Source: Undibacterium pigrum
GTDB taxonomy: Bacteria; Pseudomonadota; Gammaproteobacteria; Burkholderiales; Burkholderiaceae_D
Direction: 5' to 3'
Assembly (NCBI RefSeq): GCF_003201815.1
Contig: NZ_QJKB01000001.1
Coordinates: forward strand, 806,001-870,000
Length of the DNA stretch: 64,000 nt
Both the position numbers and the translations under genes were made by a program. This document shows positions 18,376 through 28,175 of the stretch, one piece after another. A model generated the notes under the pieces. The model saw only the letters and a program-made list of their open reading frames with translations. It was not told where the DNA came from and searched no databases. Position 1 is the stretch's first letter. Every line of letters starts with the position of its first letter.

Positions 18376-18617
18376 AACAACCTCTTTTTGATGGTAAGAA
18401 ATCTTTGCTGTTCCATGCTATTTAAAGCCGTGCTGCTTCGTATCCCGCTGGTTTTTTGTTATTCTTGAGGCGAGCCACGCTGGACATGCTGTTGCAGCAT
18501 TTTACATTGTGTCCTGCAAGATTTATCTAAACGGAATAAGAATTTGCAGTCTTTTTTGTTTCTAAGAGTACAAACATATTCCGTCCAGTCTATTGTCATT
18601 ATTCATATAAAACTATC
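18376..18617. promoter_or_regulatory. Divergent promoter region ppsA/ppsR
   Basis: This 242-bp spacer separates the starts of ppsA (minus) and ppsR (plus) and must hold both promoters. It is AT-rich near the ppsR side (TTCATATAAAACT just before the ATG). No recognisable operator or riboswitch was found. Confidence 0.5.
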
Positions 18618-19466
18618 ATGTCAGATACTCCCCAGCAAGCACGGCCTGCCGCTAACCGTACCGTCTTTTTCGTCTCGGATGGCACCGGTATTACGGCGGA
18701 AACCTTCGGCCACTCGGTATTGACGCAATTTGACCTCAAATTCAAGCAAATTCGTCTGCCTTTTATTGATACGCTGGAAAAAGCCCACGAAGCCGTGCGC
18801 AAGATCAATGATGCCTATACGACAGAAGGTAATCGCCCCATCGTGTTTTCCACTCTGGTTAAAACCGATCTGGCGGGTGTTGTATTCAAGTCCAGAGGCT
18901 TGCACATGGACTTGATACAAACCTTTGTATCGCCACTGGAACAGGAGCTGGGTGTCAAATCCACCCATACCATAGGGCGCAGTCACAATATTACGGATTC
19001 TGAAGAGTATAAAAACAGGATAGAAGCCATCAATTTCTCTCTGGCACATGATGATGGTCAGTCCAACAAGAATTTATCGACGGCAGATGTGATACTGGTG
19101 GGGGTGTCACGCTCGGGCAAAACGCCAACCACGCTATATCTGGCGATGCAATATGGCATCAAGGCAGCAAATTATCCTTTAATTCCTGATGATTTTGAAC
19201 GAGGCAAGCTGCCTTCAGCGCTACCTGAATTTAAGAGTAAGATTTTTGGACTGAGTATTGCGCCAGAACGCCTGTCAGAAATTCGTAACGAACGCCGTCC
19301 AGGCAGCAAATATGCCTCACTGGAAAACTGTCGCTATGAAGTCAACGAGGCAGAGCTGATGATGAAACGTGAAGGCATACGCTGGCTGTCATCCACTGCA
19401 AAATCGATAGAAGAGATTTCGACCACGATTTTGCAGGAAATTAAATCTGACGTGCGGATTTACTGA
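18618..19466 (+). CDS. ppsR: PEP synthase regulatory protein (kinase/pyrophosphorylase, DUF299)
   Basis: This 282-residue bifunctional regulator uses ADP to phosphorylate, and Pi to dephosphorylate, the regulatory Thr of PEP synthase. Family marks: the N-terminal [18 protein letters not shown] (about 16-33), the P-loop-like [15 protein letters not shown] (162-176), and the C-terminal [13 protein letters not shown]. Its position divergent from ppsA is the standard arrangement in betaproteobacteria. It overlaps the convergent RNA methyltransferase gene by 7 bases at their ends. Confidence 0.96.
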   Translation: MSDTPQQARPAANRTVFFVSDGTGITAETFGHSVLTQFDLKFKQIRLPFIDTLEKAHEAVRKINDAYTTEGNRPIVFSTLVKTDLAGVVFKSRGLHMDLIQTFVSPLEQELGVKSTHTIGRSHNITDSEEYKNRIEAINFSLAHDDGQSNKNLSTADVILVGVSRSGKTPTTLYLAMQYGIKAANYPLIPDDFERGKLPSALPEFKSKIFGLSIAPERLSEIRNERRPGSKYASLENCRYEVNEAELMMKREGIRWLSSTAKSIEEISTTILQEIKSDVRIY

Positions 19467-20257
19467 GTTTTTGTAGCCAACTGCTGCCGTACCTGCTCAA
19501 AAAAGCAGATAGCAGCACTGGCAGCTACATTCAGTGACTCTATCGCCGCTTGTTGGGGTATGGTCACTGTGCTGGTGGCCATAGACATCAATTCAGGTGA
19601 GACACCTTGGCCTTCATGACCAAACAGCCAGACTACTTCCTGGTTTAAATTACTTTGATAGATAGTCTGTCTGGTATGAGAGCTCGTTGCCAGCACGGGT
19701 ATCTTGGCATTGCTCAACAATGCAGGCAGGTCGACATTTTCAAAAATATTCAACAAAAAATGTGCACCCATGCCTGCGCGCATGACTTTGGGCGACCAGG
19801 CAAATGCGGTACCAGGGCTGCAAAATACATTTTGTATGCCAGCCGCCGCTGCGCTGCGCAGGATGGAACCAAGATTGCCAGGGTCCTGCAAATTATCCAG
19901 CACCACAGAAGAAGCCGCCAAGGCTGACGGAAATTCAGGTGTTGGCGTAGCAATGATAAACATGACACCTACTCCATGCTCCACCTGGCTGAGTGCCTTA
20001 TACAATGCATCTGGCAGGCAAATACATTGCGTTCTCTGTTGCTCACTTTGCGCAAGTACTGCTGCCACCTCCGCATGGTTCAGGCTGCTTTCTGCAACGA
20101 TACAATATTCTGGTGCACCAAGATGTTGGAAATAGGCTTCACACAGATGTACGCCATCCAGCAAGGTGCGGCCAGCCTTGCGCCTTGCCTGCGAACTGGT
20201 AGCGAGCTGTTTGAATTCCTTGTAAAGAGGATTGTCGCGGGAAGTAATCGATTTCAT
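19460..20257 (-). CDS. TrmH/SpoU-family RNA 2'-O-methyltransferase
   Basis: This SPOUT-class methyltransferase of 265 residues uses S-adenosylmethionine to 2'-O-methylate rRNA or tRNA. The trefoil-knot motifs are clear: motif 1 [17 protein letters not shown], motif 2 [16 protein letters not shown], and motif 3 [18 protein letters not shown]. The N-terminal ~90 residues form a substrate-binding domain like that of RlmB/TsnR. The exact target nucleotide cannot be told. It begins at the base next to the rnhB stop and forms an operon grx-rnhB-trmH. Confidence 0.9.
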   Translation of the reverse strand: MKSITSRDNPLYKEFKQLATSSQARRKAGRTLLDGVHLCEAYFQHLGAPEYCIVAESSLNHAEVAAVLAQSEQQRTQCICLPDALYKALSQVEHGVGVMFIIATPTPEFPSALAASSVVLDNLQDPGNLGSILRSAAAAGIQNVFCSPGTAFAWSPKVMRAGMGAHFLLNIFENVDLPALLSNAKIPVLATSSHTRQTIYQSNLNQEVVWLFGHEGQGVSPELMSMATSTVTIPQQAAIESLNVAASAAICFFEQVRQQLATKTQ

Positions 20258-20863
20258 TTATTTAAGTAAGGCTTTCACAGGCGCATAAGATTTTCTATGT
20301 ATCGGTGATACACCATGTTCACGCAAACGCTCCAAGTGCAAGGCTGTAGGGTAGCCCTTATGCTGATCCAGCGCGTATTGGGGATAAGTTTCGTGTAGTT
20401 GCATCAAGACATGATCACGTGCTGTTTTTGCGAGTATGGATGCAGCCGATATTGCCGCCACCTTGTCATCACCCTTAACGATGGCTTCTGATGGCACTGG
20501 CATGACCGGGCAACGATTACCATCTATCAAGGCCAATGTAGGCTGAACCGACAGACCCTCAACAGCACGACGCATGGCCAGCATGGTGGCCTGCAGAATA
20601 TTGAGTTCATCAATTTCCTGTTCAGAGCATTCAGCAATACACCAGGCCAGGGCATGCTCCTTGATCTCTATCGCCAGTAGCTCACGTTTTGCTTCGCTGA
20701 GCTTTTTTGAATCGCGCAAGCCTGCAATAGGGCGATTGGGGTCGAGGATCACAGCTGCAGCCATGACAGGGCCAGCCAATGGCCCCCTGCCCGCTTCATC
20801 CACACCGCAAATCACTTCATTTTCATAATCAAACAGAGATAAACCAGGTGCCAGGTCATGCAT
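20258..20863 (-). CDS. rnhB: Ribonuclease HII
   Basis: This 201-residue RNase HII removes RNA from RNA-DNA hybrids and single ribonucleotides from DNA. The catalytic [12 protein letters not shown] motif (D22, E23) is present, with the additional acidic residues in [11 protein letters not shown] and in [10 protein letters not shown]. The C-terminal [20 protein letters not shown] is typical of the family. It overlaps the glutaredoxin-like gene by 8 bases and is followed directly by the RNA methyltransferase. Confidence 0.96.
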   Translation of the reverse strand: MHDLAPGLSLFDYENEVICGVDEAGRGPLAGPVMAAAVILDPNRPIAGLRDSKKLSEAKRELLAIEIKEHALAWCIAECSEQEIDELNILQATMLAMRRAVEGLSVQPTLALIDGNRCPVMPVPSEAIVKGDDKVAAISAASILAKTARDHVLMQLHETYPQYALDQHKGYPTALHLERLREHGVSPIHRKSYAPVKALLK

Positions 20864-21107
20864 GGAAAAAAGCTTTCAGTGCTGCGGGGTCAAGATAGTA
20901 GTGGCAAATTCTTTGTTGACTCTGCCCTTCCTTCTGGCCGACCAGGACGGGCACAAGTTCGTCATACAGAGCCAGTAATTCATCGTCCTGATCCACATCG
21001 GCAACCTTGACGGTAAAGCCGTATTCAGGGCTGTAGGCTTGCAGTTGCTCTAGCATGTCATCACAGAGATGGCAATAACTGCGTGAATAGAGTGTAAATT
21101 GAATCAT
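20856..21107 (-). CDS. Glutaredoxin-like protein (DUF836)
   Basis: A small thioredoxin-fold protein of about 83 residues, starting at [19 protein letters not shown] second ATG directly before it (21110) is equally possible, and a longer open frame reaches 21158 but its extra residues do not fit the family. The redox motif CHLC (near residue 11) and [20 protein letters not shown] are typical of the DUF836 glutaredoxin-like family. It probably has a thiol-disulfide role in the cytoplasm; its partner is unknown. It is the first gene of the operon with rnhB and the methyltransferase. Confidence 0.82.
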   Translation of the reverse strand: MIQFTLYSRSYCHLCDDMLEQLQAYSPEYGFTVKVADVDQDDELLALYDELVPVLVGQKEGQSQQRICHYYLDPAALKAFFHA

Positions 21108-21194
21108 CATTTTGCCTAAAATTGTGGGGGACGCGCACATCATGTGCACATTCGCCATGCCTGCATTATAAGTCGCAGCTCCCAGACCTACAAA

Positions 21195-21231
21195 ATAAAA
21201 AAGCCACCTGAAAAACAGGTGGCTTTTACAT
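21195..21231 (-). terminator. Terminator of the rpoE-mucD operon
   Basis: A perfect 12-bp inverted repeat AAAAGCCACCTG / CAGGTGGCTTTT with a 5-base loop (21199-21227) lies 17 bases beyond the mucD stop. A T-run follows on the minus strand. Confidence 0.88.
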
Positions 21232-21243
21232 CACTTGCGAAGT

Positions 21244-22722
21244 TTATTGATTGGTGGGACGTACGGCTACAAATTTAGAGACATCACCACGTTTCACCAG
21301 CAATAAAACTGGTTTCTTTTGATCAACTTTTGCCATAACAGCTGCAAACTCCTTGGCATCCCTGACATCCGTATTAAAGACACGGGTAATGATGTCACCC
21401 GCCTGCAAGCCAGCACGGGCAGCGCCGCCTTCGGCATTTTCCAGTATCACACCGCCACTTACATGGGAATCACGTTTTTGTGCTTCAGTAAGGTCAGTAA
21501 TCGACAATCCAAATACATTTGTTGCTGGTTCGGCCTTTTGCTTGCCTGTTTTTACCGGGGCTTTCTCAGCATCGGCTTCAGCTACGGTAATAACGATATC
21601 TTTGGCACCGCCTTTACGCCAGACCGTCACTGTTGCTTTACCACCTGGCTTGATATCACCGACCACACGATTCAGGTCCACGGCTTTTTCTATGACTGTG
21701 CCATTGACCTTTTGAATCACGTCACCAACTTCAATGCCGGCTTTTTCTGCTGGCGAACCTGGCATTACGCGTTGTATCAATGCGCCTTGTGCTTTTGCCA
21801 GACCCAGGCCTTCTGCCACCTCTTTTGGCACATCAATGCGCTCAACACCCAGATAGCCACGCACCACTTTACCTGCGGATTTCAGTTGATCTACGACACG
21901 CATTGCTTCATCGATAGGGATGGCAAATGAAATACCCATATAGCCACCAGAGCGGCTATAGATTTGTGAGTTCACGCCAATGACTTCGCCGCGCATATTG
22001 ATCAACGGGCCGCCAGAGTTACCTGGATTGACTGCTACGTCAGTTTGTATCAGTGGCAAATAATCGCCGGTATCGCGTGCCTTGGCAGAGATAATGCCTG
22101 CCGTCACCGTGTTGTCCAGATCGAAAGGTGAGCCGATAGCAATCACCCATTCGCCCGCCTTGATTTTGTCAGAGTCACCAATTGTCACGCGAGGCAATTT
22201 GCTGCCATCAATTTTCAATACTGCGATATCAGTGCGGCGGTCAGCGCCAATCACCTTGGCTTTGAATTCTCGTTTGTCTGTCAGCTTGACATAAACTTCT
22301 GACGCGCCTTCAACCACATGCGCGTTCGTCAGTACATAGCCATCCTGGGAAATGATAAAGCCAGAGCCCACGCCACGTGACACTTCTTCCTCTTGCTGAG
22401 GTGCCTTGCGGCCTTTAGGTGTAGGTTGCTGCTTGGGCGTTGGCATAGGTGTACCAAAGAAGCGGCGGAAAAATTCCTGCATCTGCTCATCTTCAGCGCT
22501 ACCGCCATTTTGATTTAACTGAACTTTTTCTGTCGTCCTGATATTCACGACAGCCGGGCCGGATTTTTCAACCAGTTCAGTAAAGTCAGGCAAACCAACT
22601 GTTGCAGCAGCCTCGGCCACAGGGTTGGCATTGATTGCTGTTGGTACGATAAAACCCACACAGGCACTCAGGACCAGGGTGGAAGCAATTTTTTCAATTG
22701 GAAAAAGTTTATTCGCTTTCAT
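21244..22722 (-). CDS. mucD: Periplasmic serine protease MucD/DegP-like
   Basis: This 492-residue HtrA-family periplasmic protease/chaperone degrades misfolded envelope proteins. It has a signal peptide (about 1-32, ending INANPVAEA). The trypsin-like domain carries H135 (LTNAHVVEGA), D165 (DIAVLKID) and S236 (GNSGGPL). Two PDZ domains follow, at about 270-370 (VRGYLGVERIDVP) and 400-490 (GDIITRVFNTDVRDAKEF). A Pro/Gln/Lys-rich linker of about 25 residues lies before the protease domain. It is the last gene of the sigma-E operon, in line with MucD's known role in limiting the AlgU/RpoE response. Confidence 0.94.
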   Translation of the reverse strand: MKANKLFPIEKIASTLVLSACVGFIVPTAINANPVAEAAATVGLPDFTELVEKSGPAVVNIRTTEKVQLNQNGGSAEDEQMQEFFRRFFGTPMPTPKQQPTPKGRKAPQQEEEVSRGVGSGFIISQDGYVLTNAHVVEGASEVYVKLTDKREFKAKVIGADRRTDIAVLKIDGSKLPRVTIGDSDKIKAGEWVIAIGSPFDLDNTVTAGIISAKARDTGDYLPLIQTDVAVNPGNSGGPLINMRGEVIGVNSQIYSRSGGYMGISFAIPIDEAMRVVDQLKSAGKVVRGYLGVERIDVPKEVAEGLGLAKAQGALIQRVMPGSPAEKAGIEVGDVIQKVNGTVIEKAVDLNRVVGDIKPGGKATVTVWRKGGAKDIVITVAEADAEKAPVKTGKQKAEPATNVFGLSITDLTEAQKRDSHVSGGVILENAEGGAARAGLQAGDIITRVFNTDVRDAKEFAAVMAKVDQKKPVLLLVKRGDVSKFVAVRPTNQ

Positions 22723-22734
22723 GGTGTCATTCGC

Positions 22735-23751
22735 TTATTTAGGTTTAAATTCAATCGAGTTCATTACTTGACGGATTGCGCTGGCAGGTACTTCGCCTAC
22801 GACGGTCAGCCAGTATTCTGCATGGCGCTTGCCCATGATGGTCATGGCACCTTGCTGCAAACTGCCTTCTGTACGGTTCTCGCTATCCGGTTCTATAAAA
22901 ACGGAAATCGCTGCCAGGCCATCAGAGAAAATCATTTGTATTACCTGATGTGATTTGATCGCCGTTCCATCGCTGTTCTTCGCATTTCCTGCAGCGGGAA
23001 TAAGTCGTTTCATTTCACGGGTTTTCTTGAAACCGGCTGGCAAGGATTTCACAACCCATCCAGAATGAATATTGGATTGCACCGTCAGATTTTCAACCTG
23101 CCAATGTGCAGTATTTTGAAAACCAGGTTTTACTCTTTGCTTATCGATATCGCCTATTGCCAATTGGGTAAAAGCAATTTGCTCTATGACTTCACTTTTG
23201 GTGTTAACAGTTTGCGCGCGCAATAAAAGACCGGAATTTTTTTCTACACAGAGCCGGTAGCCATAGCGGAAGCCATCACGTGGTTCGAGTAAATACGTCT
23301 GGCAATCAATGCCAGCAACACGGCTGACATCGGCTTTCTTAATCGTGTAAGAATCAGGGAGGGATGAGGCATTTGATGTCAGCAAAGCCGGGAATACTTC
23401 TTGAGTTGCATTCTTTTCTACTTGCAGTGTCTTGCTCTCTGGCAGATAGCAGGTCACTTCTTCATTCTTGCGCAAATACTCTCTGGGTTGACCATCAAGG
23501 ATTTCCAGTTTTTCCAATTCATTATTCCCATCAAGTACATGGGTGATTCTGGAAGTCCTGATCTGGCTGGCTTGCTGATAAACGAAAGTGCCTGAATAAT
23601 TCAACTTTTGTGCAGAAGTTTGCATCTTGCGCAATACGCTATGCACTTCACGCTTATCTTCTATCGTATCTTGCGCGATTGCTGGCGCCAATAAGCCCAG
23701 CAGGCAGGCAGACCCAGCCAATGCGATGTTAAAACGCCATACGCACATCAT
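22735..23751 (-). CDS. rseB: Sigma-E regulatory protein MucB/RseB
   Basis: This 338-residue periplasmic protein shields anti-sigma factor RseA from DegS cleavage and senses lipopolysaccharide intermediates. It has a signal peptide (about 1-26, ending APAIAQ). The N-terminal LolA-like domain begins MQTSAQKLNYSGTFVYQQ, and the smaller C-terminal domain ends at MNSIEFKPK. It begins two bases after the rseA stop, so coupling with rseA is expected. Confidence 0.92.
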   Translation of the reverse strand: MMCVWRFNIALAGSACLLGLLAPAIAQDTIEDKREVHSVLRKMQTSAQKLNYSGTFVYQQASQIRTSRITHVLDGNNELEKLEILDGQPREYLRKNEEVTCYLPESKTLQVEKNATQEVFPALLTSNASSLPDSYTIKKADVSRVAGIDCQTYLLEPRDGFRYGYRLCVEKNSGLLLRAQTVNTKSEVIEQIAFTQLAIGDIDKQRVKPGFQNTAHWQVENLTVQSNIHSGWVVKSLPAGFKKTREMKRLIPAAGNAKNSDGTAIKSHQVIQMIFSDGLAAISVFIEPDSENRTEGSLQQGAMTIMGKRHAEYWLTVVGEVPASAIRQVMNSIEFKPK

Positions 23752-23753
23752 AT

Positions 23754-24419
23754 TTATTTTTCCGAAGCAGTTGAAACAGCGTTAGCGTGCGTAACGTATT
23801 GTGCTCCGTTATTGATGGCAGGAGAAAAGCGCTGATGGGCCATCAGATAGCTGTCTATCCGTGGGTCGCGCAGCATATCGATTTCAACCGGTTTTTTATC
23901 ATTGCCCTGAGTGGCCTGAGCAACTTGTTTGACAGGCTCATTCACTGCCAGTGTATTCATGCCTGCATTTTCAGTGTGATTAGCCAGCTGCACATTGCCA
24001 GAACTGCTTGCCTTGCTTGCTGTATCCGGAACGGTCTGAACAGACTGTAACTGTGGAATCATGATAAAGGCAAATACTGCTGCGGCAGCCGTACTGGCTA
24101 CAGCGGCATAGGTACGCAGGAATTTCTGCTTTCCTTGTTTGTCCTGAGCATTCTGACCATTATTCTTCCGCAAGGCTGCGGGAGCAAGGATGACGGGTTC
24201 AGCATCAAGTTTCTCGGCAAAACGCTGAGAAAAATCTGCGCTGAATGTAATTGCCAATTCTTCTGAACGAAGCACATCACCTATCTGGTGATAAATTTCC
24301 CACGCATCCTTGCTTTCTGCCTCATTTAAGCTCGCAAGCAAGGAGTCCAGTTGAGCGTCACTCATTTCACCATCTGCCATGGCTGAGATGCTCTCGTGTT
24401 GGTTTGTGCTTTTGTTCAT
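23754..24419 (-). CDS. rseA: Anti-sigma-E factor RseA/MucA
   Basis: This 221-residue inner-membrane anti-sigma factor holds RpoE inactive until regulated proteolysis. The ATG at 24419 is chosen because AGGTGA lies 5 bases upstream; a GTG nine bases earlier lacks support. The N-terminal sigma-binding domain reads ISAMADGEMSDAQLDSLLAS. A single membrane helix is at about 110-130 (YAAVASTAAAAVFAFIMI), followed by a periplasmic tail with ANHTENAGMNTLAV. The gene sits between rpoE and rseB as usual. Confidence 0.93.
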   Translation of the reverse strand: MNKSTNQHESISAMADGEMSDAQLDSLLASLNEAESKDAWEIYHQIGDVLRSEELAITFSADFSQRFAEKLDAEPVILAPAALRKNNGQNAQDKQGKQKFLRTYAAVASTAAAAVFAFIMIPQLQSVQTVPDTASKASSSGNVQLANHTENAGMNTLAVNEPVKQVAQATQGNDKKPVEIDMLRDPRIDSYLMAHQRFSPAINNGAQYVTHANAVSTASEK

Positions 24420-24483
24420 GATTTTCACCTTTTACCACTATTTTTGAATTCGTTTGTACTGCTTTTTGTCAGGTATGGCACTG

Positions 24484-25086
24484 TCACCAGCGCTGCTCCA
24501 GTGTGGTACCTAACAAGGGCCGTAATTTCTCTGCGATTGCTTCACGCGCCCTGAATATTCTGCTTCTCACCGTCCCTATGGGACACAGCATGACTTCTGC
24601 AATTTCATCGTAGCTCAAACCTTCTATCTCGCGCAGGGTAATTGCATTCCTCAACTCTTCAGGCAAGGTAGACATGGCTGAATTGACGGTTTCTGCTATC
24701 TGCTTGCTGGCAAGCAAAGACTCTGGCGTATTGATATCCCTTAAGCCATCAGCATCTACAAAAGACTCCGCTTCATCCACATCCGCCTCTGTTGATGTAG
24801 GAGCCCTGCGCCCTTGCGTAACCAGGTGGTTTTTTGCTGTATTTACCCCTATCCTGTAGAGCCAGGTGTAAAACGCCGATTCACCACGAAAATTTGGTAA
24901 TGCTCTGTATGCCTTGATAAATGCTTCCTGTACTACATCTTCCGCTTCAGCATGGTCATAGACGAGCCTAGACACGAGCCGCATCAGTTTCCTTTGATAT
25001 TTGGAAACCAGAAGCTCGAATGCTTTTTTGTCACCACGCTGGACGCGCTCAACCAATAGCTGATCAATTTCGCGTTCTGTCGTCAC
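24484..25086 (-). CDS. rpoE: RNA polymerase sigma factor RpoE (AlgU)
   Basis: This 200-residue ECF sigma factor directs the envelope-stress response. Region 2 is DAEDVVQEAFIKAYRALPNF with the downstream FYTWLYRIGVNTAKNHL; region 4 is LSYDEIAEVMLCPIGTVRSR. It has the standard length and an acidic linker between the two regions. It is first in rpoE-rseA-rseB-mucD and is preceded by a near-consensus sigma-E promoter, showing autoregulation. Confidence 0.96.
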   Translation of the reverse strand: MTTEREIDQLLVERVQRGDKKAFELLVSKYQRKLMRLVSRLVYDHAEAEDVVQEAFIKAYRALPNFRGESAFYTWLYRIGVNTAKNHLVTQGRRAPTSTEADVDEAESFVDADGLRDINTPESLLASKQIAETVNSAMSTLPEELRNAITLREIEGLSYDEIAEVMLCPIGTVRSRIFRAREAIAEKLRPLLGTTLEQRW

Positions 25087-25171
25087 TCATTCATTCCTAA
25101 ATTTGCATGAGAACAGAAAAGCCTGTTCCAAATGCATGTTATTACCGTCAACATACGCGATTTATATAGCG

Positions 25172-25200
25172 TCAGAGTCCAGCGCATCACGAAAAGTTCC
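25172..25200 (-). promoter_or_regulatory. Sigma-E-type autoregulatory promoter of rpoE
   Basis: On the minus strand GGAACTT (25200-25194, -35) and TCTGA (25176-25172, -10) are separated by 17 bases. This matches the known sigma-E consensus (GGAACTT-N15/17-TCTGA) and lies about 85 bases before the rpoE start, so RpoE very likely drives its own operon. Confidence 0.82.
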
Positions 25201-25234
25201 TTCGTAGAAGTAACATTTCATGTCATGCTGCATT

Positions 25235-25693
25235 TCAAGCTGTTTGATGTTGGCTAATCCATATCAGGCTAACCCGCAATGCCCGAAATGCAGCAGGACT
25301 CAATGAATCTGGCAGTATAAGCAACTTATGTTCCCTGCCGGTCTCATCCACCAAAAAAATTGATAAAAAGTATGGCCAAATGCGACTTTTGTGACTTAAA
25401 TGCACTACCAGTCCCGTCTGCTGCGTCTCTTTTTGCTGTTTTATGTGCAAAATCATTTCGCCAGTCGCAGAAATACTTAATTGCTGACTTTGCTGAATGC
25501 GCCGCCAATACATGAAACCAAAGTAGCTGCTGCTACAAAACGAGCAGAAAAGAATTGCAGAAAGCAAAGCAACAGGCAACGCTTTACCTGCCCATAAAAG
25601 CAGAATGCTGAGGTGCGCCAATATCAGCATGCAAAGACATGCCAGCAAGAGCAGGCGGGAAGCGCGGGTAACAATATGCAGTGCTATCGTCAT
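25235..25693 (-). CDS. YgfX-like membrane protein
   Basis: This 152-residue membrane protein has two hydrophobic segments (about 12-32 and 36-58) and a C-terminal soluble part ending with the YgfX-type pattern LLILPDSLSPAAFRALRVSLIW. YgfX (CptA) of E. coli was reported to affect cell division and shape and is usually paired with the SdhE-type YgfY; no such partner is seen here. A gene of this type between fabF and rpoE is common in Burkholderiales. The proposed ATG has no ribosome site and lies within 13 bases of the fabF terminator, so the start is uncertain. Confidence 0.6.
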   Translation of the reverse strand: MTIALHIVTRASRLLLLACLCMLILAHLSILLLWAGKALPVALLSAILFCSFCSSSYFGFMYWRRIQQSQQLSISATGEMILHIKQQKETQQTGLVVHLSHKSRIWPYFLSIFLVDETGREHKLLILPDSLSPAAFRALRVSLIWISQHQTA

Positions 25694-25697
25694 GGTA

Positions 25698-25736
25698 AAA
25701 AAAATGGCACTTCATTTCCTGTGAAATGAAGTGCCA
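25698..25736 (-). terminator. Terminator of the fab operon
   Basis: A perfect 14-bp stem (25705-25718 / 25723-25736) with a CTGT loop is followed on the minus strand by a run of eight T. It is a textbook intrinsic terminator, 19 bases after the fabF stop and touching the start of the ygfX-like gene. Confidence 0.92.
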
Positions 25737-25754
25737 AGGCTAATTTTTTAAAAA

Positions 25755-26996
25755 TCAGACTTTTGCAAATATCAGCGTGCCATTCGTTCCGCCAAAGCCG
25801 AAGGAATTTTTCACCGCATAATCCATACGCATATCGCGTGCAACATTCGCACAATAATCGAGATCACATGCCGGATCCTGATTAAAGATATTCATGGTCG
25901 GTGGTGAAACCTGATTGTGCAGGGCAAGAACCGTGAACAAGGACTCCAGACCACCAGCGCCACCCAGCAAATGCCCTGTCATCGACTTGGTCGAATTAAT
26001 GGTCATTTTGTAGGCATGGTCAGCGAACGTAGCCTTGATTGCATCCGTTTCGTTCTGGTCGCCGATTGATGTAGAGGTGCCATGCGCATTCAAGTAACTG
26101 ACTTGCTCAGGGTTAATCTCTGCATCTTTCATGGCATTGATCATACTGCGACGCGGACCATCCATGGTAGGCGTGGTGATGTGATAAGCATCGCCGCTCA
26201 TGCCAAAGCCGATGACTTCAGCATAAATTTTTGCCCCACGCGCCTTGGCATGCTCATATTCTTCCAGCACCATGACACCTGCGCCTTCACCCAGGACAAA
26301 ACCATCACGGTCTTTATCCCAAGGGCGGGAGGCAGTAGCAGGATCATCGTTTCTGGTAGAGAGTGCTCTTGCAGAAGCAAAACCACCCAGACCCAGAGGA
26401 GAAATCGTTGATTCGGCACCACCAGCAATCATGACATCAGCATCACCGTACTCAATCATACGAGCAGCGGAACCTATGCAATGCAAGCCAGTAGTACAAG
26501 CTGTCACTATCGCAAGATTAGGCCCTTTCAGACCGTACTTGATCGACAGATTGCCTGAGATCATATTGATAATCGAGGCTGGAACAAAGAAAGGGCTGAT
26601 GCGACGTGGACCACGCGCAATCAAGGTTTCCTTGGTTTCTTCTATCAATGGCAAGCCACCGATACCCGACCCGACGATGACGCCAATACGCTCAGCATTT
26701 TCTTCGGTGACAGTGATACCGCAATCTTGAAACGCCTGCATCCCTGCGGCAATGCCGTAGTGAATAAAGGTGTCCATATTGCGCGCTTCTTTTGCCGGAA
26801 TATATTCCTCAACATTGAAGCCCTTCACCTCACCTGCAAAATGCGTGGTAAATGGTGTTGCATCAAATTTGGTAATCGTTGCAATTCCGGATTTACCTGA
26901 AGTGATGGCACCCCAGGCATCTGCAACAGTATTGCCGACTGGCGAAATACAACCGAGCCCGGTTACAACGACTCGACGTTTAAGCGAACGACTCAA
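25755..26996 (-). CDS. fabF: 3-oxoacyl-[acyl-carrier-protein] synthase II
   Basis: FabF (KAS II) catalyses the condensing step of fatty acid elongation, joining malonyl-ACP to acyl-ACP. The 413-residue length is standard. The catalytic triad is in place: Cys167 ([11 protein letters not shown]), the first His in YLNAHGTST, and the second His in [15 protein letters not shown]. The C-terminal [14 protein letters not shown] closes the fold. It is the last gene of the plsX-fabH-fabD-fabG-acpP-fabF operon. Confidence 0.97.
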   Translation of the reverse strand: MSRSLKRRVVVTGLGCISPVGNTVADAWGAITSGKSGIATITKFDATPFTTHFAGEVKGFNVEEYIPAKEARNMDTFIHYGIAAGMQAFQDCGITVTEENAERIGVIVGSGIGGLPLIEETKETLIARGPRRISPFFVPASIINMISGNLSIKYGLKGPNLAIVTACTTGLHCIGSAARMIEYGDADVMIAGGAESTISPLGLGGFASARALSTRNDDPATASRPWDKDRDGFVLGEGAGVMVLEEYEHAKARGAKIYAEVIGFGMSGDAYHITTPTMDGPRRSMINAMKDAEINPEQVSYLNAHGTSTSIGDQNETDAIKATFADHAYKMTINSTKSMTGHLLGGAGGLESLFTVLALHNQVSPPTMNIFNQDPACDLDYCANVARDMRMDYAVKNSFGFGGTNGTLIFAKV

Positions 26997-27029
26997 GCGT
27001 TTCTCCTGGATTTGAAAAAATTCGACTAA

Positions 27030-27269
27030 TTAAGCCTTCAGATGGGCTTTAGCGTAGTCAATCGCTTGTTGAACAGTAGTGATTTTCTCTGCTTGTTCGT
27101 CAGGGATTTCCATTTCGAATTCGTCTTCGAGTGCCATCACCAGTTCAACTGTGTCCAAAGAATCTGCACCCAAATCATCTACGAAAGAAGATTCGATTTT
27201 GATGTCAGCTTCAGCGACGCCCAGTTGCTCAGCGACGATTTTCTTAACGCGTTGTTCGATATCGGACAT
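27030..27269 (-). CDS. acpP: Acyl carrier protein
   Basis: This 79-residue acidic acyl carrier protein starts at [17 protein letters not shown] with GGAG 5 bases upstream; the longer frame to 27293 is not a real start. The phosphopantetheine site is Ser37 in the [18 protein letters not shown] motif. It carries growing acyl chains to all Fab enzymes and PlsX. It sits between fabG and fabF, the usual place. Confidence 0.98.
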   Translation of the reverse strand: MSDIEQRVKKIVAEQLGVAEADIKIESSFVDDLGADSLDTVELVMALEDEFEMEIPDEQAEKITTVQQAIDYAKAHLKA

Positions 27270-27422
27270 GTGTGTCTCCAGTGAAAAAATCAAAAAAATA
27301 AGGGCCTACAGAAAGGTGCGCGCATTTTAGCAGGTTTGTGAGCAAAAAAAGCAAGCCTCTGATTTTCAGCGGCAACTCCTGCTATTTTCCTCGAAATTAC
27401 TTATAAAAATCAAGAAAATGAA

Positions 27423-28175
27423 TTACCCCAGATACATGCCACCATTTACATGAAGGGTAGTACCTGTAATATATCCTGCATCTGGTGATGCCAAAAACAC
27501 GGTTGCAGCTGCAATATCTTCCGGACGACCAAGTTTGGCAAGTGGAATTTGCTGCAAAATTGCTGCTTTTTGGTCATCACTCAAGGCCCTGGTCATATCA
27601 GTGTCAATAAAACCCGGCGCAATGCAGTTAACCGTAATATTACGGCTGCCTATTTCTCTGGCCAGTGCACGGCTCATACCAGCCACACCGGCCTTGGCAG
27701 CGGCATAGTTCATTTGCCCAGGGTTGCCAGACGAACCAACTACCGAAGTAATATTGATGATACGACCATGCTTGGCCTTCATCATGCCACGCAAGACAGC
27801 ACGCGACAAACGCGCAACAGAAGTCAGATTGGTAGAGATAACACTATCCCACTCTTCTTCTTTCATGCGCATGGCCAGCTGATCCTGAGTAATACCAGCG
27901 TTGTTGACCAAAATCGACAAACTGCCAAATTCTTTCTGGATTTCATCGACCAGACCGGCGGCACGCTCTACTTCATTGACGTTGAAAGCAACGCCCTTAC
28001 CTGAGCCTGGAGCCAATTCTTCCAGATAAGCAGTAATTGCTGCAGCACCAGATTCCGTCGTTGCTGTGCCTATGACTTTAGCACCAGCCTTGGCCAGACC
28101 AATGGCAATTGCCTTACCTATGCCGCGAGATGCACCAGTAACCAGTGCTACTTGATTTTCTAATTGTTGAGTCAT
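27423..28175 (-). CDS. fabG: 3-oxoacyl-[acyl-carrier-protein] reductase
   Basis: This 250-residue short-chain dehydrogenase makes the first NADPH-dependent reduction in fatty acid elongation. The NADP motif TGASRGIGKAIA is near residue 14, NNAG near 92, and the Ser-Tyr-Lys catalytic set is in ITSVVGSSGNPGQMNYAAAK. The C-terminal YITGTTLHVNGGMYL is typical. It overlaps fabD by 4 bases (ATGA). Confidence 0.97.
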   Translation of the reverse strand: MTQQLENQVALVTGASRGIGKAIAIGLAKAGAKVIGTATTESGAAAITAYLEELAPGSGKGVAFNVNEVERAAGLVDEIQKEFGSLSILVNNAGITQDQLAMRMKEEEWDSVISTNLTSVARLSRAVLRGMMKAKHGRIINITSVVGSSGNPGQMNYAAAKAGVAGMSRALAREIGSRNITVNCIAPGFIDTDMTRALSDDQKAAILQQIPLAKLGRPEDIAAATVFLASPDAGYITGTTLHVNGGMYLG

